Source: an uncultured Pelagibacteraceae bacterium (GTDB taxonomy: Bacteria; Pseudomonadota; Alphaproteobacteria; Pelagibacterales; Pelagibacteraceae). From it: 64,000 nucleotides of DNA. The notes under the pieces were generated by a model that searched no databases, was not told the DNA's origin, and worked only from the letters and a program-made list of their open reading frames with translations. The translations under genes and the position numbers were made by a program. Positions 16,224 to 24,368 of the stretch are shown one piece after another. Location of the stretch: positions 1 to 64,000 of the forward strand of contig CACMCJ010000005.1 of the NCBI GenBank assembly GCA_902612235.1, written 5' to 3'. Positions within the stretch are counted from its first letter, which is position 1; each line of letters opens with the position of its first letter.

Positions 16224-18110
16224 AATTTTATTTTCAATTAAGTCGGATTTAATTTCGTCTAAAATAGCAGGGTCATCGATAGTAGCAGGCATTTTATAAG
16301 GCTCATTATCCGCAATTTTTCTTACAGTTCCTCTTAAAATTTTTCCTGATCTAGTTTTTGGTAGTCTTTTTACAATTATTGCAATTTTAAAAGCTGCTAC
16401 TGGACCAACTTTATCCCTTACCATTTTTATACATTCTGAAATAATTTCATTTTTATCTTTTGTTACTCCTGCTTTCAAAGCAAGAAGACCCATTGGTATT
16501 TGACCTTTGAGTTTGTCTGCAATACCAAGCACGGCACATTCAGCTACATCTTTATGTTCAGCTAAAACTTCTTCTATAGCACCAGTGGATAATCTATGAC
16601 CTGCAACATTAATGATATCATCTGTCCGTGACATTATCCAAACATACCCATCTTCATCTATATGACCTGCGTCGTAAGTCAAATAATAACCAGGATAAGT
16701 TGACATATAATTTTCTTTGTATCTCTTATCTGCTCCCCACAAAGTAGGGAAGGTTCCAGGAGGCAGAGGAAGTTTAACAACTATATCTCCCATTTTCCCT
16801 GGACCAACTTCTTTGCCTTCTGAGTTAAGAACTTTTAAATCATACCCTGGCACAGGTTTAAAAGCAGAACCATATTTTACTGGAAAGGACTCTATACCAG
16901 TACAATCTGATGTTATTGCCCAACTCGTTTCAGTTTGCCACCAATGATCTATCACTGGTGAGTTTGAAAGTTTTTCAAACCACTTTATAGTATCTGGATC
17001 AGCTCTTTCACCAGCAAGAAATAATTTTTCAAATTTACTAAGATCATACTTTTTAAAAAATTCTCCATTAGGATCCTCTTTTTTTATTGCTCGAATAGCC
17101 GTCGGCGCTGTAAATAAAGATTTAACTTTATGTTCCGATATGACTCTCCAAAAAACACCAGCATCTGGTGTACCCACTGGCTTTCCTTCAAATAAAATAG
17201 TAGTACATCCATGAAATAGAGGAGCGTATACTATATACGAGTGTCCTACGATCCACCCAATATCGCTAGCTGACCACCAAATATCATTTTGATCAATGTT
17301 ATAAATATTTTTCATAGTCCATTTTAACGCAACTATGTGGCCACCTATGTCTCTTACTATACCTTTAGGTAGTCCAGTAGTACCTGAGGTATAAAGAATG
17401 TATGCGTAATCATTTGCATTCATTTTCTCACATTCAGCAGGTTTCACATCTTTAAGCGCTTCTTCCCAGGTTATATCTATTTCAGAATTAAGTTCTGCTT
17501 TGTCTTTCTCTCTCTGATAAATTATACACTTTTTAGGTTTGTGATTTGCGAGTTCTAAAGCTTTGTTTACTAACGGTTTATAATGAACTGTTCTACCTGG
17601 TTCATAGCCACAAGAAGCTGAAACAATTAATTTTGCTTTTGAGTCATCAATTCTACTAGAAAGTTCGTTTGCTGCAAATCCTCCGAACACTACTGAGTGG
17701 ACTGCACCAATCCTTCCACAAGCCAACATAGCTATTACAGCCTCAGGTATCATGGGCATATAAATTATTACTCTGTCACCTTTATTGATGCCTTGTTTTT
17801 TTAAAGCTCCAGCAAATAAAGCTACTTGATCTCTTAAGTCTTTATATGAAATTTTTTTTTGAACACCAGTTATTGGGCTATCATAAATAATAGCTATCTT
17901 TTCACCTCTTCCTTGATCGATATGATGGTCTAATGCGTTATAGCAAGTGTTCGTAATGCCATCTTCAAACCATTTGTAAAAAGGCGGATTGTGAGAATTA
18001 AGTATTTTTGTAGGCTTTTTATACCAAAAGACGTCTTCAGAGATTTTTTTCCAAAAATCCTCTCTGTTTTTGATAGAATCCTCGTAGATATCCTTATATT
18101 TTCGACTCAA
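16212..18110 (-). CDS. prpE: Propionyl-CoA/acetyl-CoA synthetase (acyl-CoA ligase)
   Basis: AMP-forming ligase activating a short carboxylic acid, most likely propionate or acetate, with ATP and CoA. The adenylation P-loop YTSGTTGLPKG is at about residues 242-252, the A5 motif reads WWQTETSW, and the adenylation lysine lies in RSGKILRGTVRKIA near the C-terminus. The 632 residues and details such as WWSASDIGWIVGHSY are typical of the PrpE/ACS group. PrpE fits best by overall look, but acetate, acrylate or similar substrates cannot be excluded from sequence alone. Its start faces the proteorhodopsin upstream region. Confidence 0.85.
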   Translation of the reverse strand: MSRKYKDIYEDSIKNREDFWKKISEDVFWYKKPTKILNSHNPPFYKWFEDGITNTCYNALDHHIDQGRGEKIAIIYDSPITGVQKKISYKDLRDQVALFAGALKKQGINKGDRVIIYMPMIPEAVIAMLACGRIGAVHSVVFGGFAANELSSRIDDSKAKLIVSASCGYEPGRTVHYKPLVNKALELANHKPKKCIIYQREKDKAELNSEIDITWEEALKDVKPAECEKMNANDYAYILYTSGTTGLPKGIVRDIGGHIVALKWTMKNIYNIDQNDIWWSASDIGWIVGHSYIVYAPLFHGCTTILFEGKPVGTPDAGVFWRVISEHKVKSLFTAPTAIRAIKKEDPNGEFFKKYDLSKFEKLFLAGERADPDTIKWFEKLSNSPVIDHWWQTETSWAITSDCTGIESFPVKYGSAFKPVPGYDLKVLNSEGKEVGPGKMGDIVVKLPLPPGTFPTLWGADKRYKENYMSTYPGYYLTYDAGHIDEDGYVWIMSRTDDIINVAGHRLSTGAIEEVLAEHKDVAECAVLGIADKLKGQIPMGLLALKAGVTKDKNEIISECIKMVRDKVGPVAAFKIAIIVKRLPKTRSGKILRGTVRKIADNEPYKMPATIDDPAILDEIKSDLIENKILKV

Positions 18111-18287
18111 TTTGATCCCTCAGAAAAGTTAATTTATTTAGCAGTATTTCATAAATATCCCCAAAAAAAAACAAAAAATCCAATAAAAACAGGCTTTTTT
18201 AATCAAAAAAAAGCTTCACTGTGACTTTAATTTTTATTAAGGTTCGACCCAACGTATTCAAAAATGAAGAGTTAATCATTTATTGAA

Positions 18288-18305
18288 TAGTTTAATATTA
18301 AACTA
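18288..18305. promoter_or_regulatory. 18-bp perfect palindrome upstream of proteorhodopsin
   Basis: TAGTTTAATATTAAACTA is a perfect inverted repeat 31 bp before the proteorhodopsin start codon, immediately after a TTGAAT that could act as a -35 element. It could be an operator, or simply overlap the promoter. In DNA this AT-rich, a palindrome of this length is expected about once per window by chance, so the evidence is its position. The rest of the 226-bp gap (18111-18336) shows no other clear signal. Confidence 0.35.
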
Positions 18306-18323
18306 AGTAGAAAACTAACTAAC

Positions 18324-18331
18324 GAGGGAGG
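18324..18331 (+). promoter_or_regulatory. Strong Shine-Dalgarno of proteorhodopsin
   Basis: GAGGGAGG lies 5 nt before the ATG. This is one of only two near-consensus ribosome binding sites I see in the window, the other being before the aldehyde dehydrogenase gene. Most other genes have weak or no such site, which suggests high translation of the proton pump. Confidence 0.75.
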
Positions 18332-18336
18332 TTTTC

Positions 18337-19107
18337 ATGAGAAAATTAAGTCTTTTTGCTTTAGCAGCAGTAGCCTTTTTAGGTATTACTAGTTCAGCTA
18401 ATGCATCGACTGCGATGTTGGCAACGGATGATTTCGTTGGGATATCGTTTTGGCTCGTATCTATGGGTATGATTGCAACTACTGTATTCTTTTTCGCTGA
18501 AAGAGGTACTGTAGCAGCATCATGGAGAACATCAATTTCAGTTGCTGGATTAGTAACTGGTGTTGCATTTGTTCACTACATGTATATGAGAGAAGTTTGG
18601 GTGACAACTGGTGATACACCAACAGTATACAGATATATTGACTGGTTAATAACAGTTCCACTTCAAATGGTAGAATTCTATCTAATCTTGGCAGCTGTAA
18701 GAAAAGTGCCAAGCTCAATATTCTGGAAACTATTAATTGGTTCTTTAGTAATGTTAATCGGTGGTTACCTAGGTGAAGCTGGTTATATTCAACCATTTGT
18801 AGGTTTCGTAATCGGAATGGCGGGATGGATTTATATCTTGTTTGAAATATTCTCAGGTGAAGCAGGCACAATGGCTGCAAAAACTGGAAACAGAGCAATG
18901 ACTACTGCTTTCAGTGCAATGAGAATAATCGTAACTATCGGTTGGGCAATATATCCTTTAGGATATGTTTTTGGTTACCTAACTGGCGGTGTAGATGCAA
19001 ATGCATTGAACATAATTTATAATTTAGCTGACTTTATAAACAAGATCGCGTTTGGTCTTGTGATTTGGGCAGCAGCAATGCAAAATACAAGATTATCATC
19101 TAGATAA
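18337..19107 (+). CDS. Proteorhodopsin, light-driven proton pump (blue-type)
   Basis: Retinal-binding seven-helix membrane protein that pumps protons outward on illumination. Residues 1-23 look like a cleaved signal peptide ending ANAS. Key residues correspond to the well-studied marine proteorhodopsin with an offset of five: counterion Asp102, Thr106, proton-donor Glu113, His80, and retinal Schiff-base Lys236 in NLADFINKIAFG. Position 110 (equivalent to 105) is Gln, in DWLITVPLQMVEFYLIL, which predicts blue-light absorption as in open-ocean types. A strong ribosome binding site precedes it and a strong terminator follows. No retinal synthesis gene (crt or blh) is in the window, though dxs at the left edge feeds isoprenoids. 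Confidence 0.98.
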   Translation: MRKLSLFALAAVAFLGITSSANASTAMLATDDFVGISFWLVSMGMIATTVFFFAERGTVAASWRTSISVAGLVTGVAFVHYMYMREVWVTTGDTPTVYRYIDWLITVPLQMVEFYLILAAVRKVPSSIFWKLLIGSLVMLIGGYLGEAGYIQPFVGFVIGMAGWIYILFEIFSGEAGTMAAKTGNRAMTTAFSAMRIIVTIGWAIYPLGYVFGYLTGGVDANALNIIYNLADFINKIAFGLVIWAAAMQNTRLSSR

Positions 19108-19127
19108 TAGATAATAAGCTTTTAAAG

Positions 19128-19164
19128 AGGGCGAGTATGTCATACATACTTGCCCTTTTTTTTT
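19128..19164 (+). terminator. Rho-independent terminator after proteorhodopsin
   Basis: AGGGCGAGTATGT, loop CAT, then ACATACTTGCCCT form a 13-bp stem with one G-T wobble, followed by nine T residues. It is the clearest terminator in the window and should separate proteorhodopsin transcription from the ferredoxin operon, at least in part. Confidence 0.92.
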
Positions 19165-19183
19165 ATTTACCTATTATAATTAT
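19150..19183 (+). promoter_or_regulatory. Putative promoter of the ferredoxin operon, giving a leaderless mRNA
   Basis: TTGCCC at 19150-19155, inside the downstream arm of the terminator, is followed after 16 nt by TATTAT and after 19 nt by TATAAT at 19175-19180. The ATG starts 3 nt after TATAAT, so initiation would fall at or next to the start codon. There is no ribosome binding site. The same TATTATAATTAT string abuts the dnaB start. Confidence 0.45.
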
Positions 19184-19504
19184 ATGGCAAAAATAACTTA
19201 CAAAGACCAACAAGGAAATTCAAAAACTATAGAAGTTGATAACGGGCTTACTGTAATGGAAGGAGCCGTTCAACATAATATACCTGGAATAGATGCTGAT
19301 TGTGGGGGATCTATGGCTTGTGCCACTTGCCATGTTTATGTCGAAGAAAAATGGTTAGATAAATTACCAAAAGCAGAAGATGGAGAAGTAGACATGATAG
19401 ATATGGCATTTGAGCCTAAAAACAACAGTCGATTAAGCTGTCAAATTATAGTTGAAAATGACTTAGATGGTTTAGTAGTAACAACGCCAGAAAAACAAAG
19501 TTAA
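19184..19504 (+). CDS. [2Fe-2S] ferredoxin, adrenodoxin type
   Basis: Small electron carrier with a plant/adrenodoxin-type fold. The four cluster ligands are Cys40, Cys46, Cys49 and Cys86, in the C-x5-C-x2-C...C spacing typical of adrenodoxin-like ferredoxins. The 106 residues are full length, with the acidic segment [14 protein letters not shown] between ligands. Its stop shares one base with the reductase start, so the two are probably a redox pair. The Isc-system ferredoxin Fdx is a relative, but there are no isc genes nearby. Confidence 0.92.
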   Translation: MAKITYKDQQGNSKTIEVDNGLTVMEGAVQHNIPGIDADCGGSMACATCHVYVEEKWLDKLPKAEDGEVDMIDMAFEPKNNSRLSCQIIVENDLDGLVVTTPEKQS

Positions 19505-20517
19505 TGATTAAGACTGATGTAATAATTGTAGGGGCTGGGCCGGTAGGGTTATTCGCAGTACATCAATTAGGGATTAAAGGACTAAAAGCTGTTCTGATCG
19601 ATAATTTAGACAAAGCTGGAGGACAATGTATAGAACTTTATCCTGAAAAACCTATTTATGATATACCAGCAGTTCCAGAGTGCACAGGCAGAGAGCTAAC
19701 GGAAAGGTTATTAGAACAAATAAAACCCTTTAAAACTAAACTTTTTCTTAATGAGAGAGTTAATGAGGTTAAATCAGATAAAAACAACTGGATAGTTAAA
19801 ACAAGCAATAAAAATGAATTCATTGCTCCAAATATTATAATTGCAGGAGGAGTGGGGTCATTTGAACCCAGAAAACTTTCGATTAAAGAAACTGAAAAAT
19901 TTGAGGGTAAATCAATATTCTATGCAGTAAAAAATAAAGAAGAATTTAAAAATAAAGATATTTGTATTTTTGGAGGCGGAGACTCAGCTCTTGATTGGAC
20001 TTTGGAGCTCTCAAAATTTTCTAAAATAACATTAATTCATAGACGAGATCAATTTAGAGGGGCACAACACACTATTAATGAAATAAAAAAATTAGAAAAA
20101 AAGGGTAAAATCTCGATTAAAACTCCATTTCAATTAGATAAGATTGAAGGTGATGAGTCTATTAAATCAATTTCTATTAAAGACGATAATGGTAAAATAG
20201 AAAAAATTCCGACTGATGTTGTGTTAAGTTTCTTTGGACTTGTGATGAAATTGGGACCAATAGCGGAATGGGGCTTAAATATGGATAAAAAAACTATTTC
20301 AGTAAATCCACATAATTTTGAAACAAACAAAAAAGGAATATTTGCTGCTGGCGATATATGTAGTTACCCTGGTAAATTGAAATTAATATTGTCAGGTTTT
20401 CATGAAGTTGCATTAGCTTCAGTAGAGTGTTTCAAACGAGCTAGACCAAACGAAAAATATAGATTTGAATTTACCACTTCCTCAAAAACTATCCAAGATA
20501 GACTTGGAAAAAAATGA
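19504..20517 (+). CDS. Ferredoxin-NAD(P)+ reductase, thioredoxin-reductase-like
   Basis: FAD flavoprotein transferring electrons between NAD(P)H and ferredoxin. The FAD-binding GAGPVGLFAVHQLG motif is at the N-terminus, GGQCIELYPEKPIYDIP near residue 40, the NAD(P)-binding FGGGDSALDW near residue 157, and the second FAD segment GIFAAGDICSYPGK near 280. The CxxC redox pair of true thioredoxin reductase is absent, which places it with YumC-type ferredoxin reductases. It is often labelled thioredoxin reductase by automatic annotation. It overlaps the ferredoxin stop by 1 nt and the transferase gene by ATGA. Confidence 0.9.
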   Translation: MIKTDVIIVGAGPVGLFAVHQLGIKGLKAVLIDNLDKAGGQCIELYPEKPIYDIPAVPECTGRELTERLLEQIKPFKTKLFLNERVNEVKSDKNNWIVKTSNKNEFIAPNIIIAGGVGSFEPRKLSIKETEKFEGKSIFYAVKNKEEFKNKDICIFGGGDSALDWTLELSKFSKITLIHRRDQFRGAQHTINEIKKLEKKGKISIKTPFQLDKIEGDESIKSISIKDDNGKIEKIPTDVVLSFFGLVMKLGPIAEWGLNMDKKTISVNPHNFETNKKGIFAAGDICSYPGKLKLILSGFHEVALASVECFKRARPNEKYRFEFTTSSKTIQDRLGKK

Positions 20518-21140
20518 TTGAACTTCTAACTGCTGATACACCTAACGGTAAAAAAATATCAATTATGTTGGAGGAAATTAAATTTAAATATAAAGTTACA
20601 AAAATAAATATTTTTAAAGAAGAACAATTTAAACCAGATTTTAAAAAAATTAGTCCATTTAGCAAAACACCAGTGATCATTGATCACGATAATAAAAAAA
20701 GTCTTTTTGAGTCTGGAGCTATCTTAATGTACTTAGGTGAAAAAAGTGGAAAATTTTATGAAAAAACAAACAGACTGCTTATTAATCAATGGCTAATAGG
20801 GCAAGTTGCCTACATAGGTCCTATGTTAGGCCAACATCATCAATTTCATCATTACAATCCAGGTAAAAGTAAATTTGGAGAAAACAGATACTTCAAAATT
20901 GCTGAAAGAATTTATAATGAATTAGATCTTAGGTTAGCAAATGTGAAATTTCTAGCAGGAGAGGATTATTCTATAGCCGACATCGCTACTTTTCCTTGGA
21001 TAGCAAGACATGATTGGCATGATATTGGTTTAAAAAAATTTAAAAACCTTTCTAAATGGTATAAAAGGATTTCCAGTAGAGATGCAGTGGCAAAAGGTTA
21101 TGATCTTATGAAGACAGGAGATAAAATACCTAAAATTTAA
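20514..21140 (+). CDS. Glutathione S-transferase family protein
   Basis: Cytosolic GST fold with an N-terminal thioredoxin-like domain (LLTADTPNGKKISIMLEE) and the SKTPVI cis-proline segment near residues 55-60. The C-terminal helical domain has YSIADIATFPWI. The TPNG active-site neighbourhood resembles the Nu-class YfcG/YghU proteins, which act on disulfides or peroxides. It overlaps the reductase stop by ATGA, so it belongs to the ferredoxin operon, and its TAA shares TTAA with dksA. The substrate is unknown. Confidence 0.87.
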   Translation: MIELLTADTPNGKKISIMLEEIKFKYKVTKINIFKEEQFKPDFKKISPFSKTPVIIDHDNKKSLFESGAILMYLGEKSGKFYEKTNRLLINQWLIGQVAYIGPMLGQHHQFHHYNPGKSKFGENRYFKIAERIYNELDLRLANVKFLAGEDYSIADIATFPWIARHDWHDIGLKKFKNLSKWYKRISSRDAVAKGYDLMKTGDKIPKI

Positions 21141-21562
21141 TCGTCTATAAAAATTTTCTCGTTTCTCTCATGTTTTTCTTGTGCTTCAATAGTTAAAGTT
21201 GCGACTGGTCTAGCAATTAATCTTTTTAAACCTATAGGTTCTCCAGTGTCTTCACAATATCCATAAGTTCCATCTTTTAATCTCTTCAATGCAGCATTTA
21301 TTTTTGAAATTAATTTTCTACTTCTATTTAAAGCTTTCATTTCCACCGATTTATCAGTGTAAGAAGAAGCTTGATCAACTATATCAGCCGAAGAAACGTT
21401 ATCATCGGATGAATTTAATATATTACCTAAGTTATTAGCCTTAATAATATCATTCTTCCATTTTATTAGTTCCCCAGTAAAATATTTTTTGTGTTTTGCA
21501 CACATATATTTTTCTTTTATGCTGGGTATATAGATTTTTTTAATAGTTTTTTTCTTGAGCAT
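21137..21562 (-). CDS. dksA: DksA/TraR-family RNA polymerase regulator lacking the zinc cysteines
   Basis: Binds RNA polymerase in the secondary channel and works with ppGpp in stringent control. The coiled-coil region (DIVDQASSYTDK onwards) keeps the D-x-x-D tip. The C-terminal globular part reads YGYCEDTGEPIGLKRLIARP and then TLTIEAQEKHE: only one of the four zinc-binding cysteines of E. coli DksA remains. Zinc-less variants of this kind occur in Alphaproteobacteria. The first 20 residues are basic and may be an extension. Convergent with the transferase gene. Confidence 0.88.
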   Translation of the reverse strand: MLKKKTIKKIYIPSIKEKYMCAKHKKYFTGELIKWKNDIIKANNLGNILNSSDDNVSSADIVDQASSYTDKSVEMKALNRSRKLISKINAALKRLKDGTYGYCEDTGEPIGLKRLIARPVATLTIEAQEKHERNEKIFIDD

Positions 21563-21634
21563 TTTTTGAATTTGGGGAGTATATGTTTGAATTTTGTCGT
21601 GTCAATAGCTTAAAAATTGTATTAATTTGCTGTA

Positions 21635-22999
21635 ATGATTATTAAAAAAAATACAAAAAATGTCTTTACAATATTTTTGTTTTCTCACCTAATTATTTGG
21701 ACGCTTATTCCAACCTTCTCAAATATTAATTTGCCTCTAGATACAATTGAGGCACTTGCATGGGGAAGTGACTTAAAGTGGGGCTTCAACAAGCACCCGC
21801 CTTTAAGTGCTTTTGCTGCAGAGATATTTTTCAAAATTTTTGGCAATGAAGATTTGGCATTTTATTTTTTAAGCCAGGTCTTTGTTATAATTTCTTTTAT
21901 TGTAGTTTTTAAATTTTCAGTAGAATTTTTTAATAATAAAAATTTTGCTCTCTTATCCGTTCTTTTGCTTGAAGGTATTTACTTTTATAATTTTACGACA
22001 CCAGAGTTTAATGTTAACGTAGCTCAATTACCTTTTTGGGCTTTAACTATATATTACACTTGGAGATGTGTTAAGTATGATAGAGCAATTGACTATGTAC
22101 TTTTGGGTTTATTTGCTGGGCTAGGAATTTTATCAAAATATCTTTTTATTTATCTAATTATAGGAATTAAACTCTTTTTCTTTTACTCATTAAAAAAAAG
22201 AATTAAATTTTCGCATTATTTTATCGCAGGTACTACAGCCTTATTAATTATATTGCCTCACTTAATCTGGTTAACTGAAAATAATTACATTACTATTACT
22301 TATGGTCTGTTAAGAGCTGGAGAAACAGAAAATATCTTTGACCATTTTATAAATCCTTTAATTTTCTTAGTTAAACAAATTGGTATCCTTATTCCCTTCT
22401 TTTTTATGTTTTTTTTTCTTGTAAAAAATATAAAAACTAAAATTAATTTTAAAGATAAAAAATTAGTTTTTTTACTTTTAACAACCATAGCTCCACTTTT
22501 CTTTATTTTACTTACTTCAATGATTATGGGAGCAAAAATAAGAACAATGTGGATGACGCCTTTTTATTTATTTTTTGGTGTTTTATTTATTTATCTATTT
22601 CAAAAAAAAATTAATTTAAACAAAATTAATAAGTTTATTACTGTGTTTATATTTTTATTTATTCTCTCTCCAGCTACTTACTTATACATATCAGTTTCAA
22701 AAACTGATAAGAGAACAGATTATCCTGGAAAAGAAATAGCAAATTTAGTTCAAAATAGGTGGGATAGGAATTTTAAGAATGAAATTAAAGTTGTTATAGG
22801 AGATGAGTGGTTTGCAGGAAACTTATCATATCATTTGACTTCTAGACCTAAATGGATGCAAAATTTAAATGACAGCTCATCTATTCAGTCAGATGAAGGT
22901 GTTATTTACACAGGAAACCCCAAAATATTAAAAAGAGTGTGTCCTGGAGTTTTTGGAACAATTAAGCCAGTAGGATATTGTATGATAGGTTTAAAATGA
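21635..22999 (+). CDS. Membrane glycosyltransferase, GT39/ArnT-like
   Basis: Polytopic transferase of the PMT/ArnT superfamily, which moves a sugar from a polyprenyl-phosphate donor to a lipid or protein acceptor on the outer face of the inner membrane. The first periplasmic loop has the family's acidic pair in LDTIEALAWG, followed by FNKHPPLSAF; the H-P-P-L motif is typical. About ten hydrophobic helices follow, then a soluble C-terminal tail. It overlaps the GT2 gene by ATGA, suggesting donor maker and transferase work as a pair. The sugar and acceptor are unknown. Confidence 0.82.
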   Translation: MIIKKNTKNVFTIFLFSHLIIWTLIPTFSNINLPLDTIEALAWGSDLKWGFNKHPPLSAFAAEIFFKIFGNEDLAFYFLSQVFVIISFIVVFKFSVEFFNNKNFALLSVLLLEGIYFYNFTTPEFNVNVAQLPFWALTIYYTWRCVKYDRAIDYVLLGLFAGLGILSKYLFIYLIIGIKLFFFYSLKKRIKFSHYFIAGTTALLIILPHLIWLTENNYITITYGLLRAGETENIFDHFINPLIFLVKQIGILIPFFFMFFFLVKNIKTKINFKDKKLVFLLLTTIAPLFFILLTSMIMGAKIRTMWMTPFYLFFGVLFIYLFQKKINLNKINKFITVFIFLFILSPATYLYISVSKTDKRTDYPGKEIANLVQNRWDRNFKNEIKVVIGDEWFAGNLSYHLTSRPKWMQNLNDSSSIQSDEGVIYTGNPKILKRVCPGVFGTIKPVGYCMIGLK

Positions 23000-23871
23000 A
23001 AAAAATTATTATCTTATTACCAGTGTATGATGACTGGGAGTCTCTAGAAAAAGTTTTAAATGAAATTAGCTCTCATATTCAAAGTATTAAAAATTTTGTA
23101 TTTAGTTGTATTATAATTAATGACTCTTCTAAAATTGAAAAACCAAAAATAAAAAAACCAAACAGTTTTAATTCTTTAAAAATAATTCATATGAAAAAAA
23201 ATAAAGGACATGCAAGGTGCAATGCTTTTGGTTTGAGATATATTAATCAAAACGAAGATCATGATTATGTTATTCTTATGGACAGCGATGGCGAAGATAG
23301 GCCAGTTGAAATTAAAAAATTAATCGAAAAAATTATTGAAAATCCAAATAATTCAGTTGTTGCAAAAAGAATAAAAAGGTCAGAAGGACCAATATTTCAA
23401 TCTTTATACCAAATTCATAAATTGATATCCTATATATTTACAGGAAAAAAAAGCAACTTTGGGAATTATAGCTGTCTTACAAAGCAAGATATTAAAATTC
23501 TCTCAGATAAAGCGAGCCTTTGGAGCAGTTTTTCAGGAACCGTAAAAAAATATATAAAAGATTTAAATGAAGTAGATTCAATTAGAGGTCTTAGATATTT
23601 TGGTCCTTCAAAAATGTCCTTGTATAATCTCTTAATTCATTCTTTTTCAATAATCGCTGTATTTAAATATACTGTTTTTTTTAGATCTTTCGTAATGATG
23701 ATAATTTTATTTTTATTACTTAAAATCTTAGGATTGAAAATATTTGCTTATATTCAAGTATTATTATTAACTTTTAATTTTCTGATATTAGTTGTTTCTT
23801 TAAGAGAAAGCGAAAAAGCATTGAGTGAAAGCAATAAAAATATTAAAGATATAGAAGTTATAGTACACTAA
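22996..23871 (+). CDS. Family 2 glycosyltransferase, polyprenyl-phosphate sugar synthase-like
   Basis: GT-A fold enzyme with the opening IILLPVYDDWESLEKVL and the metal-binding DxD region VILMDSDGEDRP near residues 92-103. Two hydrophobic helices at the C-terminus resemble GtrB/DPM-like enzymes that attach a sugar to undecaprenyl phosphate. I use the ATG at 22996, which overlaps the GT39 stop as ATGA, rather than the ORF-track start 18 nt upstream. It probably supplies the lipid-linked donor for the GT39 neighbour. Sugar specificity cannot be read. Confidence 0.82.
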   Translation: MKKIIILLPVYDDWESLEKVLNEISSHIQSIKNFVFSCIIINDSSKIEKPKIKKPNSFNSLKIIHMKKNKGHARCNAFGLRYINQNEDHDYVILMDSDGEDRPVEIKKLIEKIIENPNNSVVAKRIKRSEGPIFQSLYQIHKLISYIFTGKKSNFGNYSCLTKQDIKILSDKASLWSSFSGTVKKYIKDLNEVDSIRGLRYFGPSKMSLYNLLIHSFSIIAVFKYTVFFRSFVMMIILFLLLKILGLKIFAYIQVLLLTFNFLILVVSLRESEKALSESNKNIKDIEVIVH

Positions 23872-24003
23872 AGAGTTGTATTTTGAGTCCTTAGTGGAAT
23901 CAAAAGGGAGTCAAAACAAGAACATTTAAAACACAATTTATAGTATTGTGAGTAAGGCAGAACAAAGATAATTTGAAATTAAACTATATCTGTTGAATTA
24001 ATT

Positions 24004-24363
24004 ATGAAAAAATTAATATGTCATTGTGGAGCTGTAGAGGCAGAAATAAATATAGATAATGTGGAGAACGTAGTTAGATGTAATTGTTCTATTTGCAAAA
24101 GAAAAGGAGCAATTATGTGTATGGTCGAAAATGAAAAATTTAAATTAATTAAAGGTAAAGAAAATTTAAAACTTTATCAATTTCATTCAAAAATAGCTAA
24201 ACATTACTTTTGCTATAATTGCGGAATTTATACTCATCATCATCCTCGAATAAATCCATCTTTAACTGCATTCAATGTAGGCTGTATAGAAGAAATTGAC
24301 ACATTTAAATTTGAAAAAATAAAAGTTGCAGATGGTCAAAATCATCCTCTGGATAAAAAATAA
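24004..24363 (+). CDS. GFA / CENP-V family zinc protein
   Basis: Small protein of the glutathione-dependent formaldehyde-activating enzyme family, a Mss4-like fold binding zinc. Cysteine pairs are visible in ICHCGAVEAE, VRCNCSICKRKG and FCYNCGIYTHHH, which is the full set for this family. The 119 residues are normal. Despite the family name, most members have no proven formaldehyde role. It precedes the kinase gene by 5 nt. The 132-bp gap before it shows no clear signal. Confidence 0.85.
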   Translation: MKKLICHCGAVEAEINIDNVENVVRCNCSICKRKGAIMCMVENEKFKLIKGKENLKLYQFHSKIAKHYFCYNCGIYTHHHPRINPSLTAFNVGCIEEIDTFKFEKIKVADGQNHPLDKK

Positions 24364-24368
24364 AACTA

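Noticed and set aside
18193-18214. GCTTTTTT-AATC-AAAAAAAAGC inverted repeat upstream of proteorhodopsin
   Set aside because: Nearly all A-T pairs in an A/T-rich stretch; too weak to call a terminator or operator.
18479-18898. 139-aa antisense ORF inside proteorhodopsin
   Set aside because: It is a frame shadow of a strongly conserved membrane gene, with no family features and no ribosome binding site.
23872-24003. Partial inverted similarity TTTTGAGTC...GAGTCAAAA
   Set aside because: The arms do not pair cleanly and no regulatory motif is recognisable.
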